A stretch of DNA of 15,090 bases from Elusimicrobiota bacterium (GTDB lineage: Bacteria; Elusimicrobiota; Elusimicrobia; Elusimicrobiales; UBA9959): contig DMES01000055.1 of assembly GCA_003450815.1 (NCBI GenBank), positions 1 to 15,090 on the forward strand. Direction: 5' to 3'. Position numbers and translations under genes: made by a program. The notes under the pieces were generated by a model, which was not told the origin of the DNA, ran no database searches, and was given only the letters and a program-made list of their open reading frames with translations. This document shows, piece after piece, positions 6,647 to 14,032 of this stretch. How positions within the stretch are numbered: the stretch's first letter is position 1; each line of letters begins with the position of its first letter.

Positions 6647-6820
6647 ATAGACACGCGCTTCCGGTTTACGGGAGCAGCCGCAGACGACCGCCAGATTTTT
6701 CAACGGCCAGCCCCGGCAGCAGTTCAGTAATAAAAATTTAATTAAAGACGCAGGGATTTTACACATCTTATCCGGCAACTCTGTTTTTTATTCTCGTCTT
6801 TTTTTTCGGAAGAGCAAAAG

Positions 6821-8662
6821 ATGACACCTTCCATAACCGGCAGTTTTACTTTTCTGAATGACCCGCTGTCCCTTTTTTTTGTGTTCGTCATCCTTTTGAT
6901 ATCTGTGCCTTCGGCCATCTATTCCGTCGGTTATCTGAAAGGTGAGTATTCCGGCTGCAAAATAAAACTTGCCTGGTTCCTTTTGATACTGTTCGTGGCG
7001 TCAATGCTGGCGGTTGTCAGCGTATCAAACCTTGTTTGGTTTCTGGTATTCTGGGAAATAATGTCTTTGGTTTCGTATTTCCTGGTTATTTTTGATTCCG
7101 GGCATGAAAAGTCTATCCGGGCCGGCACCGTTTATATCGTAATGACGCATTTCGGCACCGCCCTTATCACCGCGGCTTTCCTTATAATGTACCGCTACAC
7201 TCATACTTTTGATGTTTTAGCGGTCAAAGAGGCGGCCTATCTTATTCCTGAAAGCGTTAAAGGCGTGGTTTTTCTGCTGCTTTTCTTCGGCTTCGGCGCC
7301 AAGGCGGGTATAGTGCCGCTTCATATCTGGCTACCGATGGCGCATCCGCAGGCGCCCAGCCACATCTCCAGTATTATGTCCGGAGTAATGATAAAAGTCG
7401 GGCTTTACGGTATTATAAGGTTCACGGTTTTTACCCTGGGAATAACCCAGCTCTGGCAGGGCAGGATGGTTATGGTATTTGCCGCGGTTTCCTGCCTGGT
7501 CGGAGTTATTTATGCGTTAATGGAACACGATCTAAAAAAACTGCTGGCTTTCTGCAGCGTTGAAAACATCGGCATTATTCTGCTGGGTGTGGGAGGCTCC
7601 ATGATGTTTATGGTCATGAACCAGCCCGCGCTTGCGGTTTTTTCAATGGCGGCGGGGCTTTATCATCTTATGAACCACGCTGTTTTCAAGGGGCTGCTGT
7701 TTTTGGGCGCTGGCTCCGTTTACAAAGCGACCGGCACGCGCGATATGGAAAAAATGGGAGGGCTGATTAAACTGATGCCGTACACCGCCTTCGCGTTCCT
7801 GGCCGGCTCCATGGCTATTTCCGCGCTGCCGCCGCTGAACGGGTTTATAAGCGAATGGCTCACTTTTCAGGCGATTTTTGCCGGCGCCCTTAAAAGCGCG
7901 GGTAACAACATAATGTTCTGGATGGCGGCGGCCGCCGCCCTGGCGCTTACAAGCGGGCTCGCCGCGGCCTGTTTTGTGAAAGCGTTTTCTGTGACCTTCC
8001 TGGCCGCCCCCAGGAGCACGAAGGCTTCGGAGGCCGTGGAATCGCCCTTGTCAATGACGGTCCCAATGTTTTTTTTGGCGGCGATTACCCTGGCTTTCGG
8101 AGTGTTCGCCCCTCAGATTCTGCCGGTTCTGACCCGGGTAGCGGGGGAGACGCTTGGCGTTTGTACGCAAGGCATGAAATTTACGGCGCTAAATTACGGC
8201 ATAACCAACGGCCTGGAAAACGCCGGTCCCGTTTCGGGCCCGCTTGTTATGGCTGCGCTTGTGTTTCTGGGGTTGGCGGTTTTCTTCGGGCTCAGGATCA
8301 TTTACGGGAAACAGCTTTTCAATGTTGGGCGCACCTGGGGCTGCGGCTATTATGCTCTTGATGCACGCACAGAATATACCGCGACGGCCTTTTCAAAGCC
8401 ATTCAGGATTTTTTTCAGCTTCCTTCTTATGCCTTACAGGAAAACTGAAAAGGTGACCCACGGGGGATATCATCTGAAATATTTCCGTTATGAAACCCAC
8501 ACTACGCCGTTTTTTAGGACATTCTTTTATGAACCGGCGGTGTCCGCGTCTTTCCGGCTGGCAAAGATGGTTAGAAGGATGCAGCCTGGCAGTATTCATA
8601 TCTACCTTTCCTATATTTTTGCGGTTATCATTCTGCTGCTTGTTTTCAGAGGTAAATTCTGA
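6821..8662 (+). CDS. hyfB: Hydrogenase-4 component B-like antiporter subunit
   Basis: A 613-residue inner-membrane subunit of the NuoL/Mrp-antiporter family and the likely ion-pumping module of the complex. Residues expected for ion transfer are present: E79 in FWEIMSLVSY, K161 in FGFGAKAGIVPLHIWLPMAH, K192, and H286/K290 in LMNHAVFKGLLFLGAGS. What marks it as HyfB rather than NuoL is the C-terminal region: WGCGYYALDARTEYTATAFS, then a cytosolic stretch, and a last helix introduced by GSIHIYLSYIFA. No NuoL-type lateral helix with a second antiporter follows. The ATG at 6821 has GGAAG upstream. The stop at 8662 is one base before the hyfC start, which signals tight coupling. It opens the operon. 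The symbol is by homology; the complex does not appear to be a hydrogenase (see hyfG). Confidence 0.92.
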   Translation: MTPSITGSFTFLNDPLSLFFVFVILLISVPSAIYSVGYLKGEYSGCKIKLAWFLLILFVASMLAVVSVSNLVWFLVFWEIMSLVSYFLVIFDSGHEKSIRAGTVYIVMTHFGTALITAAFLIMYRYTHTFDVLAVKEAAYLIPESVKGVVFLLLFFGFGAKAGIVPLHIWLPMAHPQAPSHISSIMSGVMIKVGLYGIIRFTVFTLGITQLWQGRMVMVFAAVSCLVGVIYALMEHDLKKLLAFCSVENIGIILLGVGGSMMFMVMNQPALAVFSMAAGLYHLMNHAVFKGLLFLGAGSVYKATGTRDMEKMGGLIKLMPYTAFAFLAGSMAISALPPLNGFISEWLTFQAIFAGALKSAGNNIMFWMAAAAALALTSGLAAACFVKAFSVTFLAAPRSTKASEAVESPLSMTVPMFFLAAITLAFGVFAPQILPVLTRVAGETLGVCTQGMKFTALNYGITNGLENAGPVSGPLVMAALVFLGLAVFFGLRIIYGKQLFNVGRTWGCGYYALDARTEYTATAFSKPFRIFFSFLLMPYRKTEKVTHGGYHLKYFRYETHTTPFFRTFFYEPAVSASFRLAKMVRRMQPGSIHIYLSYIFAVIILLLVFRGKF

Positions 8663-8663
8663 T

Positions 8664-9587
8664 ATGGCACAGATATCTGGCGTTTTACAGGTTCTGCTTA
8701 TCATCTCCGCCGCGCCGTTATTTGGCGGGCTAATTAAAAAGATAAAAAATATAGTCCGAATGAGACGCGGCGCCCCGGTTTTGCAGCCATACTGGAATTT
8801 TTTAAAGCTCCTGGGTAAAAACGAGGAAGTCATTTCGAAGCACGCTTCATGGCTGTTTAAAGCCGCGCCGTATGTGGTAATTTCCTCGTCGGTGGCAGCG
8901 CTGTTGCTGCTCCCGCTTTTCGGCGGCTCCGCGGCGGCTGGCGGCATGGGGGACATTGTGGCCGTTCTTTTTATACTCGCATTGGGCAGGTTCTTTATGG
9001 CGCTTGCCGGCATGGACGCGGCCGGCGCTTTCGGCGGCATGGGATCTTCCCGTGAAATGTTCATTTCAAGCCTGGCCGAGCCGGCGGCGCTTGTTTCCTT
9101 TTTTGCTTTGGCCGTAAACGCCGGCTCCACCTCTTTCGCAGCAATAGCCGGCAATGGCGCTTTCAGCGTGTCTTCGCTCACCGCCGGCTTTTCGCTTTTT
9201 ATCGTGACAATAGCCGAAACTTCCAGGATCCCGGTTGACAACCAGGAAACGCACCTTGAGCTGACCATGGTGCATGAGGCGATGGCGCTGGAATACTCCG
9301 GCAGGTCGCTGGCCATTATTGAATATGCTTCCCACTTAAGGCAGCTGGTATGGTTCTCTCTTATAGCGGGGGTTATTTTTCCCCTGCCGTCGCCTTCCGG
9401 CTGCGGCGCGGCGCTCGCGGCGGCCGCGGCTGTGATATTTACCCTGAAATTGCTGGCGCTGGTTATTATTATGGCGTTTACAGAAATTTCGCTGGCTAAA
9501 ATGAGGCTGTTTAGGGTGGCCGATCTGCTGATGTTTGCGTTTATAGCGGCGCTCGCTTCAGCTGTTTTAGCGGCGGGAGGTTATTGA
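8664..9587 (+). CDS. hyfC: HyfC/HycD/NuoH-like membrane anchor subunit
   Basis: A 307-residue inner-membrane protein homologous to NuoH, HycD and HyfC, the subunit that joins the peripheral arm to the membrane arm and lines the quinone-site cavity in complex I. Diagnostic blocks are RRGAPVLQPYWNFLKLLGK (34-52) and the loop ETSRIPVDNQETHLELTM followed by HEAMALEYSGR (185-214), with acidic E185, D192, E195, E199 and E205. About eight helices are visible, including 66-86, 97-115, 137-152, 170-184 and two or three near the C terminus. The start at 8664 is chosen over an in-frame ATG at 8490 because the longer form would lie inside hyfB and add a non-homologous leader. AGAGG precedes the chosen ATG. 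It is coupled to hyfB by a one-base gap. Length is typical. Confidence 0.92.
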   Translation: MAQISGVLQVLLIISAAPLFGGLIKKIKNIVRMRRGAPVLQPYWNFLKLLGKNEEVISKHASWLFKAAPYVVISSSVAALLLLPLFGGSAAAGGMGDIVAVLFILALGRFFMALAGMDAAGAFGGMGSSREMFISSLAEPAALVSFFALAVNAGSTSFAAIAGNGAFSVSSLTAGFSLFIVTIAETSRIPVDNQETHLELTMVHEAMALEYSGRSLAIIEYASHLRQLVWFSLIAGVIFPLPSPSGCGAALAAAAAVIFTLKLLALVIIMAFTEISLAKMRLFRVADLLMFAFIAALASAVLAAGGY

Positions 9588-9599
9588 AAATTTTTACCC

Positions 9600-9617
9600 C
9601 CCGCCCTTTAGGGCGGG
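9600..9617 (+). repeat. GC-rich hairpin in the hyfC-hyfE spacer
   Basis: CCCGCCC (9600-9606) and GGGCGGG (9611-9617) form a perfect seven-pair, all-G/C stem around TTTA. It starts 12 bases after the hyfC stop and ends 31 bases before the hyfE start. The following sequence (ATATTTCCG) has no T-run, so full termination is unlikely. Stabilising the hyfBC message or dividing the operon into segments is possible. Similar hairpins occur near the ends of IS200/IS605-type elements, but no transposase is present. Confidence 0.6.
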
Positions 9618-9648
9618 ATATTTCCGGGCGAGGAAATTTAAAGAAAAA

Positions 9649-10284
9649 ATGTCCCAGATATTAACCGTCGGGTTGTTGTTTTCGGTGTTTTTAATGGCCG
9701 GTTCCAAGAGGCTGCGGGCGCTTCTGCGCGCTTTCAGATTTCAGTCGCTGATGCTGGCCTTTTTAACGGCTTCTTTTGCCTTGAGTTCGGGCGATTGGGA
9801 TCTTTGGGTCATAACCGGCATGATACTTATCATCAAGGTCTGGCTGATTCCACGCCATCTTGACAAAATAACGGCTGAAATGAGCTCCGGAGAAAACATG
9901 GGCCTAGTGCTGAACCCGCCGATGTCGGTTATTATAGTAACCGTGTTTGGCTGGTTTATTTATATTTTTTCTGATTCGGTTATAGGCGGGATGTCCGGCG
10001 GCGCCCGGCTGAATTTTTCCATTTCGTTCCTGGCGATTTTTACCGGGTTTTTCCTTATGGTTTTCAGGCTGAAAGCATTGGCGCAGATAATAGGGCTTCT
10101 GGTGATGGAAAACGGGGTGTTTATGCTGGCTTCGTCCATCTCAGGCGGTATGCCTTTTATAGTTGAAATAGCGGTTTTTTTCGACCTGTTCGTGCTTGTT
10201 GTGGTAGCCGGGGTATTTGTTTACAAGATAAAAGGCCTGTTTACCCATATGGATGTGAGCAGGCTGACAAGACTGAAAGGCTGA
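9649..10284 (+). CDS. hyfE: HyfE-like membrane subunit (NuoK-related)
   Basis: A 211-residue inner-membrane protein with six to seven helices (roughly 3-17, 32-48, 52-66, 92-112, 121-139, 143-163, 171-193). It matches the HyfE family, whose C-terminal half is related to NuoK. The NuoK-like helices carry the buried acidic residues E154 in LLVMENGVFML and E173 in FIVEIAVFFDLFVLVV, corresponding to the ion-path glutamates of NuoK. The N-terminal basic loop KRLRALLRAFRFQS and LIPRHLDKI are on the cytosolic side by the positive-inside rule. AGGA lies 14 bases before the ATG, somewhat far, so translation may be modest or helped by hyfC coupling. A GC-rich hairpin precedes it and a 137-base repeat-bearing spacer follows it. 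The family call is supported by motif and by position between HyfC and HyfF. Confidence 0.85.
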   Translation: MSQILTVGLLFSVFLMAGSKRLRALLRAFRFQSLMLAFLTASFALSSGDWDLWVITGMILIIKVWLIPRHLDKITAEMSSGENMGLVLNPPMSVIIVTVFGWFIYIFSDSVIGGMSGGARLNFSISFLAIFTGFFLMVFRLKALAQIIGLLVMENGVFMLASSISGGMPFIVEIAVFFDLFVLVVVAGVFVYKIKGLFTHMDVSRLTRLKG

Positions 10285-10308
10285 AGAATGGGAAGTGGTT
10301 AGGTTGTT

Positions 10309-10408
10309 AGGTTCACGGTTCAGCGGTTAAAAAGCACAAAAATCTAACGCTTCGAATATATTTAAACATCGTAGCAAAAAATAACCGTGAACCCTGAACC
10401 GTGAACCT
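10309..10408. repeat. Long hairpin element with GTGAACC repeats before hyfF
   Basis: AGGTTCACGGTTCAG (10309-10323) is the exact reverse complement of 10394-10408, and CGGTTA (10324-10329) pairs with TAACCG (10382-10387). Together they give a 21-bp stem with a 6-base bulge (10388-10393) and a 52-base AT-rich loop. The right side also holds a direct repeat, AACCGTGAACC, at 10383-10393 and 10397-10407. It nearly fills the 137-base hyfE-hyfF spacer and ends 13 bases before the hyfF ATG. No T-run follows. It resembles a REP/MITE-like intergenic element; a regulatory hairpin is the alternative. Confidence 0.75.
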
Positions 10409-10421
10409 GTAGTTACGAAAC

Positions 10422-11885
10422 ATGCTGATATACCTTATATTGCTATTGAATATCTGCTGCGCGTCGCTCCCCTGGTTTGTGCGCCGCCATCAGAATATGG
10501 GCGCCATAAACATTGCCGGGCATTTGGCGGCGTTCCTTCTTGTGCTTGCCCAGATAATATTTTTTGGGGCGCCGGGCAGGCTTGACGGCTTTTTTTGTGC
10601 CGACGCCTTAAGTCTTTTTTTTATTTTCACTATCGCTGTAGTGAACCTGGCTGCGGCCCTTTATTCCAAGGGCTACATAGCGGATGAAGTTGTGGAAGGC
10701 CTTATAAGTGAAGGTTCGGCAAGGCTTTACTATTCCCTTTTCAATGTTTTCACTTTGAGCATGTTTTTGGTTACGCTGGTGGAGAACCTCGGCCTTATGT
10801 GGGTGTGCGTGGAAATGACTACGCTCGCCTCTGCTTTCCTGGTGGGGTTTCACACCACTAAAAAAGCCATAGAAGCGGCCTGGAAATATGTAATGATCTG
10901 CTCAGTGGGCATAGTGCTTGCGCTTGTAGGAGTTATTCTTTTCTATTACGCATTAAATACGGGCACCGGAGCCAAAACACTTAACTGGGACGATATGCTG
11001 CTGCATGCGGGAAGCCTTGATCCGCGCATAGTCAAAATCGCTTTCATTTTTATCCTTGTGGGATACGGTACCAAGGCGGGGCTGGCCCCCATGCACACCT
11101 GGCTGCCGGACGCGCACAGCCAGGCGCTTACGCCTATAAGCGCCCTGCTTTCCTGCGTGCTGCTTAAAACCTCGGCATACGCCATTTTAAGGTTTATGGT
11201 TATAACCAATCAGGCTGTTGGCGGCTCCTATGCCGCTAACCTCGCGCTCTTATTCGGCATGATTTCCCTGGGTGTTTCAGCGGCTTTTATTCTGGTGCAG
11301 AAAGATATCAAGCGATTGCTGGCATATAGCAGCGTGGAGCATATCGGGGTGATTTTTGTGGGTATCGGGATTGGGGGGCCGGTGGGCGCATTCGGTGCGC
11401 TCTATCATGTTTTTAATCACGCGGTTACCAAGGCGCTGATGTTTTTTGCCGCCGGCAGCGCGGCAAAAAAATATGGCACGCACAGCATGCGCAATATCAG
11501 GGGCGTTATTGAGGCTATGCCTTTTACGGGTGCATTTCTGTTGTTGGGTGTTTTTGCGCTTGGCGGCCTGCCGCCTTTTTCAATTTTCATGAGCGAGCTG
11601 ACCATACTTTCCGGCGCGTTTGCGCAGGGCAGGTACCTGGTCTCCGGCCTTTTTATGTTTTTCCTTGCGGTGATCTTCGGCGCGCTGGTGCATCATTTCA
11701 GCGGAGTTCTCTTTGGGGAAAAACCAAAAGAGATGGCCGCCGGCGGGGAGGAGCCTATGGGCTCGAAAGCCGCATTCATCCTGCTTGGCTGCCTTATGCT
11801 CGCTCTGGGACTTGGCATTCCCGGTTTCATGGCGAAGCTGTTACGCGCGGCCGCCGATATTTTATCAAGCCCTGTAGGAGTATGA
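10422..11885 (+). CDS. hyfF: HyfF-like antiporter subunit (NuoN/NuoM-related)
   Basis: A 487-residue inner-membrane subunit of the antiporter family and the second ion-transfer module of this complex, with about fourteen helices. Functional residues at expected places are E131 in MWVCVEMTTLASAFL, K218 in VGYGTKAGLAPMHTWLPDAHSQ, K249 in LLKTSAYAILRF, and H329, H333 and K337 in LYHVFNHAVTKALMFFAAGS. GGLPPFSIFMSELTIL is the later conserved helix. The shorter C terminus and sequence style place it with HyfF rather than HyfB or HyfD. No ribosome binding sequence is visible before the ATG at 10422. The GTGAACC hairpin ends 13 bases upstream, so initiation may depend on that structure. The stop at 11885 lies one base before the hyfG GTG. 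Confidence 0.9.
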   Translation: MLIYLILLLNICCASLPWFVRRHQNMGAINIAGHLAAFLLVLAQIIFFGAPGRLDGFFCADALSLFFIFTIAVVNLAAALYSKGYIADEVVEGLISEGSARLYYSLFNVFTLSMFLVTLVENLGLMWVCVEMTTLASAFLVGFHTTKKAIEAAWKYVMICSVGIVLALVGVILFYYALNTGTGAKTLNWDDMLLHAGSLDPRIVKIAFIFILVGYGTKAGLAPMHTWLPDAHSQALTPISALLSCVLLKTSAYAILRFMVITNQAVGGSYAANLALLFGMISLGVSAAFILVQKDIKRLLAYSSVEHIGVIFVGIGIGGPVGAFGALYHVFNHAVTKALMFFAAGSAAKKYGTHSMRNIRGVIEAMPFTGAFLLLGVFALGGLPPFSIFMSELTILSGAFAQGRYLVSGLFMFFLAVIFGALVHHFSGVLFGEKPKEMAAGGEEPMGSKAAFILLGCLMLALGLGIPGFMAKLLRAAADILSSPVGV

Positions 11886-11886
11886 C

Positions 11887-13467
11887 GTGAAAATAGAGGA
11901 TGTTTTAAAAGAGCTTTCTGCACGGGAAGAAATAGTTCCGGTTTCAATACAATGGAATGCGGTTGAAGAGGCGCACCTTGAGGTCAGGCCGGAGGATTTT
12001 AAAAAGGCCTGCCTGTTTGCGCATCAAAAAACAGGCGCGCCGGTTTCCGCGCTGTTCGCTGAAGATATGCGGGCCGCGCTGAACAGCTTTTTTATCCGCT
12101 GCGTTTTCGCCTCACGCACGGAAAGCAAGTGGCTTATTGTGTCCGCCAGGCTTGACGGCGAAGCCCCGGAATTTGATTCGCTCGCTAACGATATTTTTTC
12201 CGCTTCGCTCTTTGAAAGGGAAATAAGCGAGATGTTCGGCATAAAGCGCCGCGGGGCTTTTGACTCAAGAAGGCTGCGCCTGCATACTGAAGTATGGCCG
12301 GAGGGATTTTATCCCTTGAGAAAAGATTTTAAGCCGCCGGAAAAGTATGGGGATACCGGACAGAATTACGCGTTCCGGCGCGTGGAAGGAAACGGAGTGT
12401 TTGAGGTGCCGGTAGGACCAGTGCACGCCGGGATAATAGGCCCGGGGCATTTCAGGTTCAGCGCGGCGGGTGAGCCGGTGTTAAATCTTGAGATACGGCT
12501 CGGTTTCACGCACAGGGGCGTTGAAAAGCTTTTTGAAGGCAAAACCGCCGGCTCCGCACTGGCATTTGCGGAGCTTGTGGACGGGGAGGCAGCTTTCGCC
12601 CACAGCCTGGCTTTTGCCGGCGCCGTAGAGAAGATACGCGGCGTAAAAGTTCCGGAGCGGCATCAGCTTGTGCGGGCTATCCTGCTTGAAATGGAAAGGC
12701 TTTATAATCACGCCGCGGATGTCGGGGGGATAGCCACGGATGTGGGGTTCAGTTTCCCCGCGGCCTGCGCCTCCGTGATTAAAGAAAACATGCTTGCGCT
12801 GAACGAAAAGCTCACCGGGTCCAGATACCTTAAAAATTTCAACCGCATAGGCGGGGTTTTAAAACTCCCCCGGTCCGCCATGGAAGCAATCGGCTCAGGG
12901 CTTGCGGCGGCCGAAAAAGATTTTTCCGCGTTAAAAGAAATGCTTTACGGCAGCGTATCGTTTATGGACCGGGTTGAAGAAACCGGCATATTGCCGCATA
13001 AAACCGCAGTGGAATTGGGCGTTTCCGGTCCCGCCGCGCGAGCCTCAGGCGTGGCGGCGGATCTCCGGGCTGATTTTTCGCCTCTTTATAAAAGCGCGGA
13101 ATTCAGGCCGGCGAGGCAGGAGAGAGGCGATGTTCTATCCAGGCTTAACGTGCGGGTTTTTGAATTTGAGGAATCCATAAAGCTGATAAGAAAATTTGCC
13201 GGTATGCTTGAAACAGGCGGCGAGGAGGAACCAGCAGCCGGGGAGCCCCGAAGCGGGTGCGCCCTGGGTTACGCGGAAAGCTGGCGGGGCCCGGTGCTCT
13301 ATTGGGTTAGGATCGGCGAAAACGCCCTGGTGGAGCGGTGCAAAATAACGGACCCCTCTTTCTGCAATTGGGAGGGGCTTGCCCAGGCGGCGCCGGGCAA
13401 TATCATCCCCGATTTCCCGCTCTGCAATAAAAGTTTCAACCTTTCCTATCCGGGGAACGACCTATGA
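11887..13467 (+). CDS. hyfG: HyfG-like large subunit (NuoC-NuoD fusion) without NiFe ligands
   Basis: A 526-residue cytoplasm-facing subunit. Residues 1-150 are a NuoC-type 30-kDa domain with the signature FEREISEMFGI (109-119). Residues 165-526 are a NuoD / hydrogenase large-subunit domain with GPVHAGIIGPGHFRF (177-191), RLGFTHRGVEKLFEGK (204-219) and the tail FNLSYPGNDL. In HycE/HyfG hydrogenases the next block is CGICxFAHS; here it reads V231-D-G-E-A-A-FAHS, so both cysteines are gone (D232, A235). The C-terminal DPCxxC block reads DPSFCN (489-494): the ligand positions are S491 and N494, with C493 one place off. A NiFe centre therefore cannot be built in the known way. This is the hallmark of Ehr-type complexes. 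Start is GTG at 11887 with AGGAG six bases upstream. The stop overlaps the hyfI start (ATGA). Confidence 0.92.
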   Translation: MKIEDVLKELSAREEIVPVSIQWNAVEEAHLEVRPEDFKKACLFAHQKTGAPVSALFAEDMRAALNSFFIRCVFASRTESKWLIVSARLDGEAPEFDSLANDIFSASLFEREISEMFGIKRRGAFDSRRLRLHTEVWPEGFYPLRKDFKPPEKYGDTGQNYAFRRVEGNGVFEVPVGPVHAGIIGPGHFRFSAAGEPVLNLEIRLGFTHRGVEKLFEGKTAGSALAFAELVDGEAAFAHSLAFAGAVEKIRGVKVPERHQLVRAILLEMERLYNHAADVGGIATDVGFSFPAACASVIKENMLALNEKLTGSRYLKNFNRIGGVLKLPRSAMEAIGSGLAAAEKDFSALKEMLYGSVSFMDRVEETGILPHKTAVELGVSGPAARASGVAADLRADFSPLYKSAEFRPARQERGDVLSRLNVRVFEFEESIKLIRKFAGMLETGGEEEPAAGEPRSGCALGYAESWRGPVLYWVRIGENALVERCKITDPSFCNWEGLAQAAPGNIIPDFPLCNKSFNLSYPGNDL

Positions 13468-13982
13468 TGCGCATTTTATGGAATAGCCTTAAAAAGGGCA
13501 TCCTTTCAAAAAAAATTGACAAGATATCCTCTTCCACGCGATACGAAAAAACAGGTGAGGAGCTGCATTCACTGATTATAAAGAAATTCGGCCGCTCGCT
13601 GCATATCAGGGAAGTGGACGCGGGCTCATGCGGAGCCTGCGAATCCGAGATAATTTCAGCCACTAATCCTATATACGATATCCAGCGTTTCGGCGTTGAT
13701 TTTGTGGCCTCCCCCAGGCATGCCGACGCCCTGCTTGTAACGGGGCCGGTGCCCGGGAATATGGCGCTGGCGCTCAAGCGCACTTATGAAGCCATGCCCG
13801 GGCCTAAATTCGTGATAACCTGCGGCGACTGCGCCCTGAACGGCGGAGCCTTTAAAGATTCCTATTATTGTGCCGGGAATATAAGCAAAATAGTTCCGGT
13901 TGCAGCCCACATCCCCGGTTGTCCGCCTCATCCACTGGCCATTATTAACAGTTTGTTGTGCCTTTTAGGCAGAATTGAATAA
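13464..13982 (+). CDS. hyfI: HyfI/NuoB-like iron-sulfur small subunit
   Basis: A 172-residue subunit homologous to NuoB and to hydrogenase small subunits HycG/HyfI. It should hold one 4Fe-4S cluster (N2-type) at the interface with HyfG. Ligands are C56 and C59 in DAGSCGACE, C123 in TCGDCALNGGAF and C153 in HIPGCPPHP. C120 and C136 are additional cysteines next to this site. The N-terminal 48 residues are basic and helical, as in other HyfI proteins that contact the membrane arm. The ATG at 13464 overlaps the hyfG stop (ATGA), and GGGGAA lies eight bases upstream; a second ATG follows at 13467. It is the last gene of the operon, followed by a terminator five bases after the stop. It differs from hydrogenase operons in that no HyfH-type ferredoxin gene lies between hyfG and hyfI. 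Confidence 0.93.
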   Translation: MMRILWNSLKKGILSKKIDKISSSTRYEKTGEELHSLIIKKFGRSLHIREVDAGSCGACESEIISATNPIYDIQRFGVDFVASPRHADALLVTGPVPGNMALALKRTYEAMPGPKFVITCGDCALNGGAFKDSYYCAGNISKIVPVAAHIPGCPPHPLAIINSLLCLLGRIE

Positions 13983-13986
13983 AAAT

Positions 13987-14009
13987 AAAAAGGCGCCTGG
14001 CGCCTTTTT
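13987..14009 (+). terminator. Strong terminator of the hyf-like operon
   Basis: AAAAAGGCG (13987-13995) and CGCCTTTTT (14001-14009) form a perfect 9-bp stem with loop CCTGG, ending in a T-run. The A-run on the other arm makes it usable from both strands, which suits its place between convergent genes. Its core, AAAAAGGCGCCTGGCGC, recurs as a variant at 15056-15072. Confidence 0.85.
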
Positions 14010-14032
14010 ATTATCAACTTTTCGCATTAGGC

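Larger units (their letters stand above)
6492..6820. other. 329-base divergent spacer between two operons
   Basis: No believable gene. Two small open frames here (6523-6741 plus, 6581-6778 minus) lack ribosome binding sites and resemble nothing known. Visible structures are a 7-bp inverted repeat GCCCAAA/TTTGGGC (6529-6535 and 6547-6553), and AAGATGTAAAAT (6635-6646) mirrored by ATTTTACACATCTT (6756-6769) with two extra bases. The hyfB ribosome binding site (GGAAG, about 6808-6812) lies at the right edge. Both operons must be started from within or close to this spacer, so it is the likeliest place for regulation. Confidence 0.6.

Noticed and set aside
6581..6778. Small minus-strand frame (65 residues) in the divergent spacer, and 6523-6741 on the plus strand
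   Set aside because: No ribosome binding site, non-ATG start for the minus one, and no recognisable composition or motif.
8490..8663. Upstream extension of hyfC to an ATG at 8490
   Set aside because: The extra 58 residues overlap the hyfB coding end and have no homology to NuoH/HycD proteins, which begin as the 8664 start does.
8393..9316. 307-residue open frame on the minus strand
   Set aside because: It lies fully antisense to hyfB and hyfC, whose protein motifs are certain; its composition (Ser, Ala, Lys, Pro-rich without domains) is typical of a shadow frame.
6821..13982. Calling the operon a functional NiFe hydrogenase or formate hydrogenlyase
   Set aside because: All four NiFe cysteine positions in HyfG are substituted and no formate dehydrogenase, HyfH or maturation gene is present.
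6821..13982. Calling the operon respiratory complex I (nuo)
   Set aside because: The WGCGY-bearing HyfB C terminus, the HyfE family protein, the fused NuoC-NuoD and the absence of NuoA, E, F, G, I, J and K genes fit the hydrogenase-4 branch.
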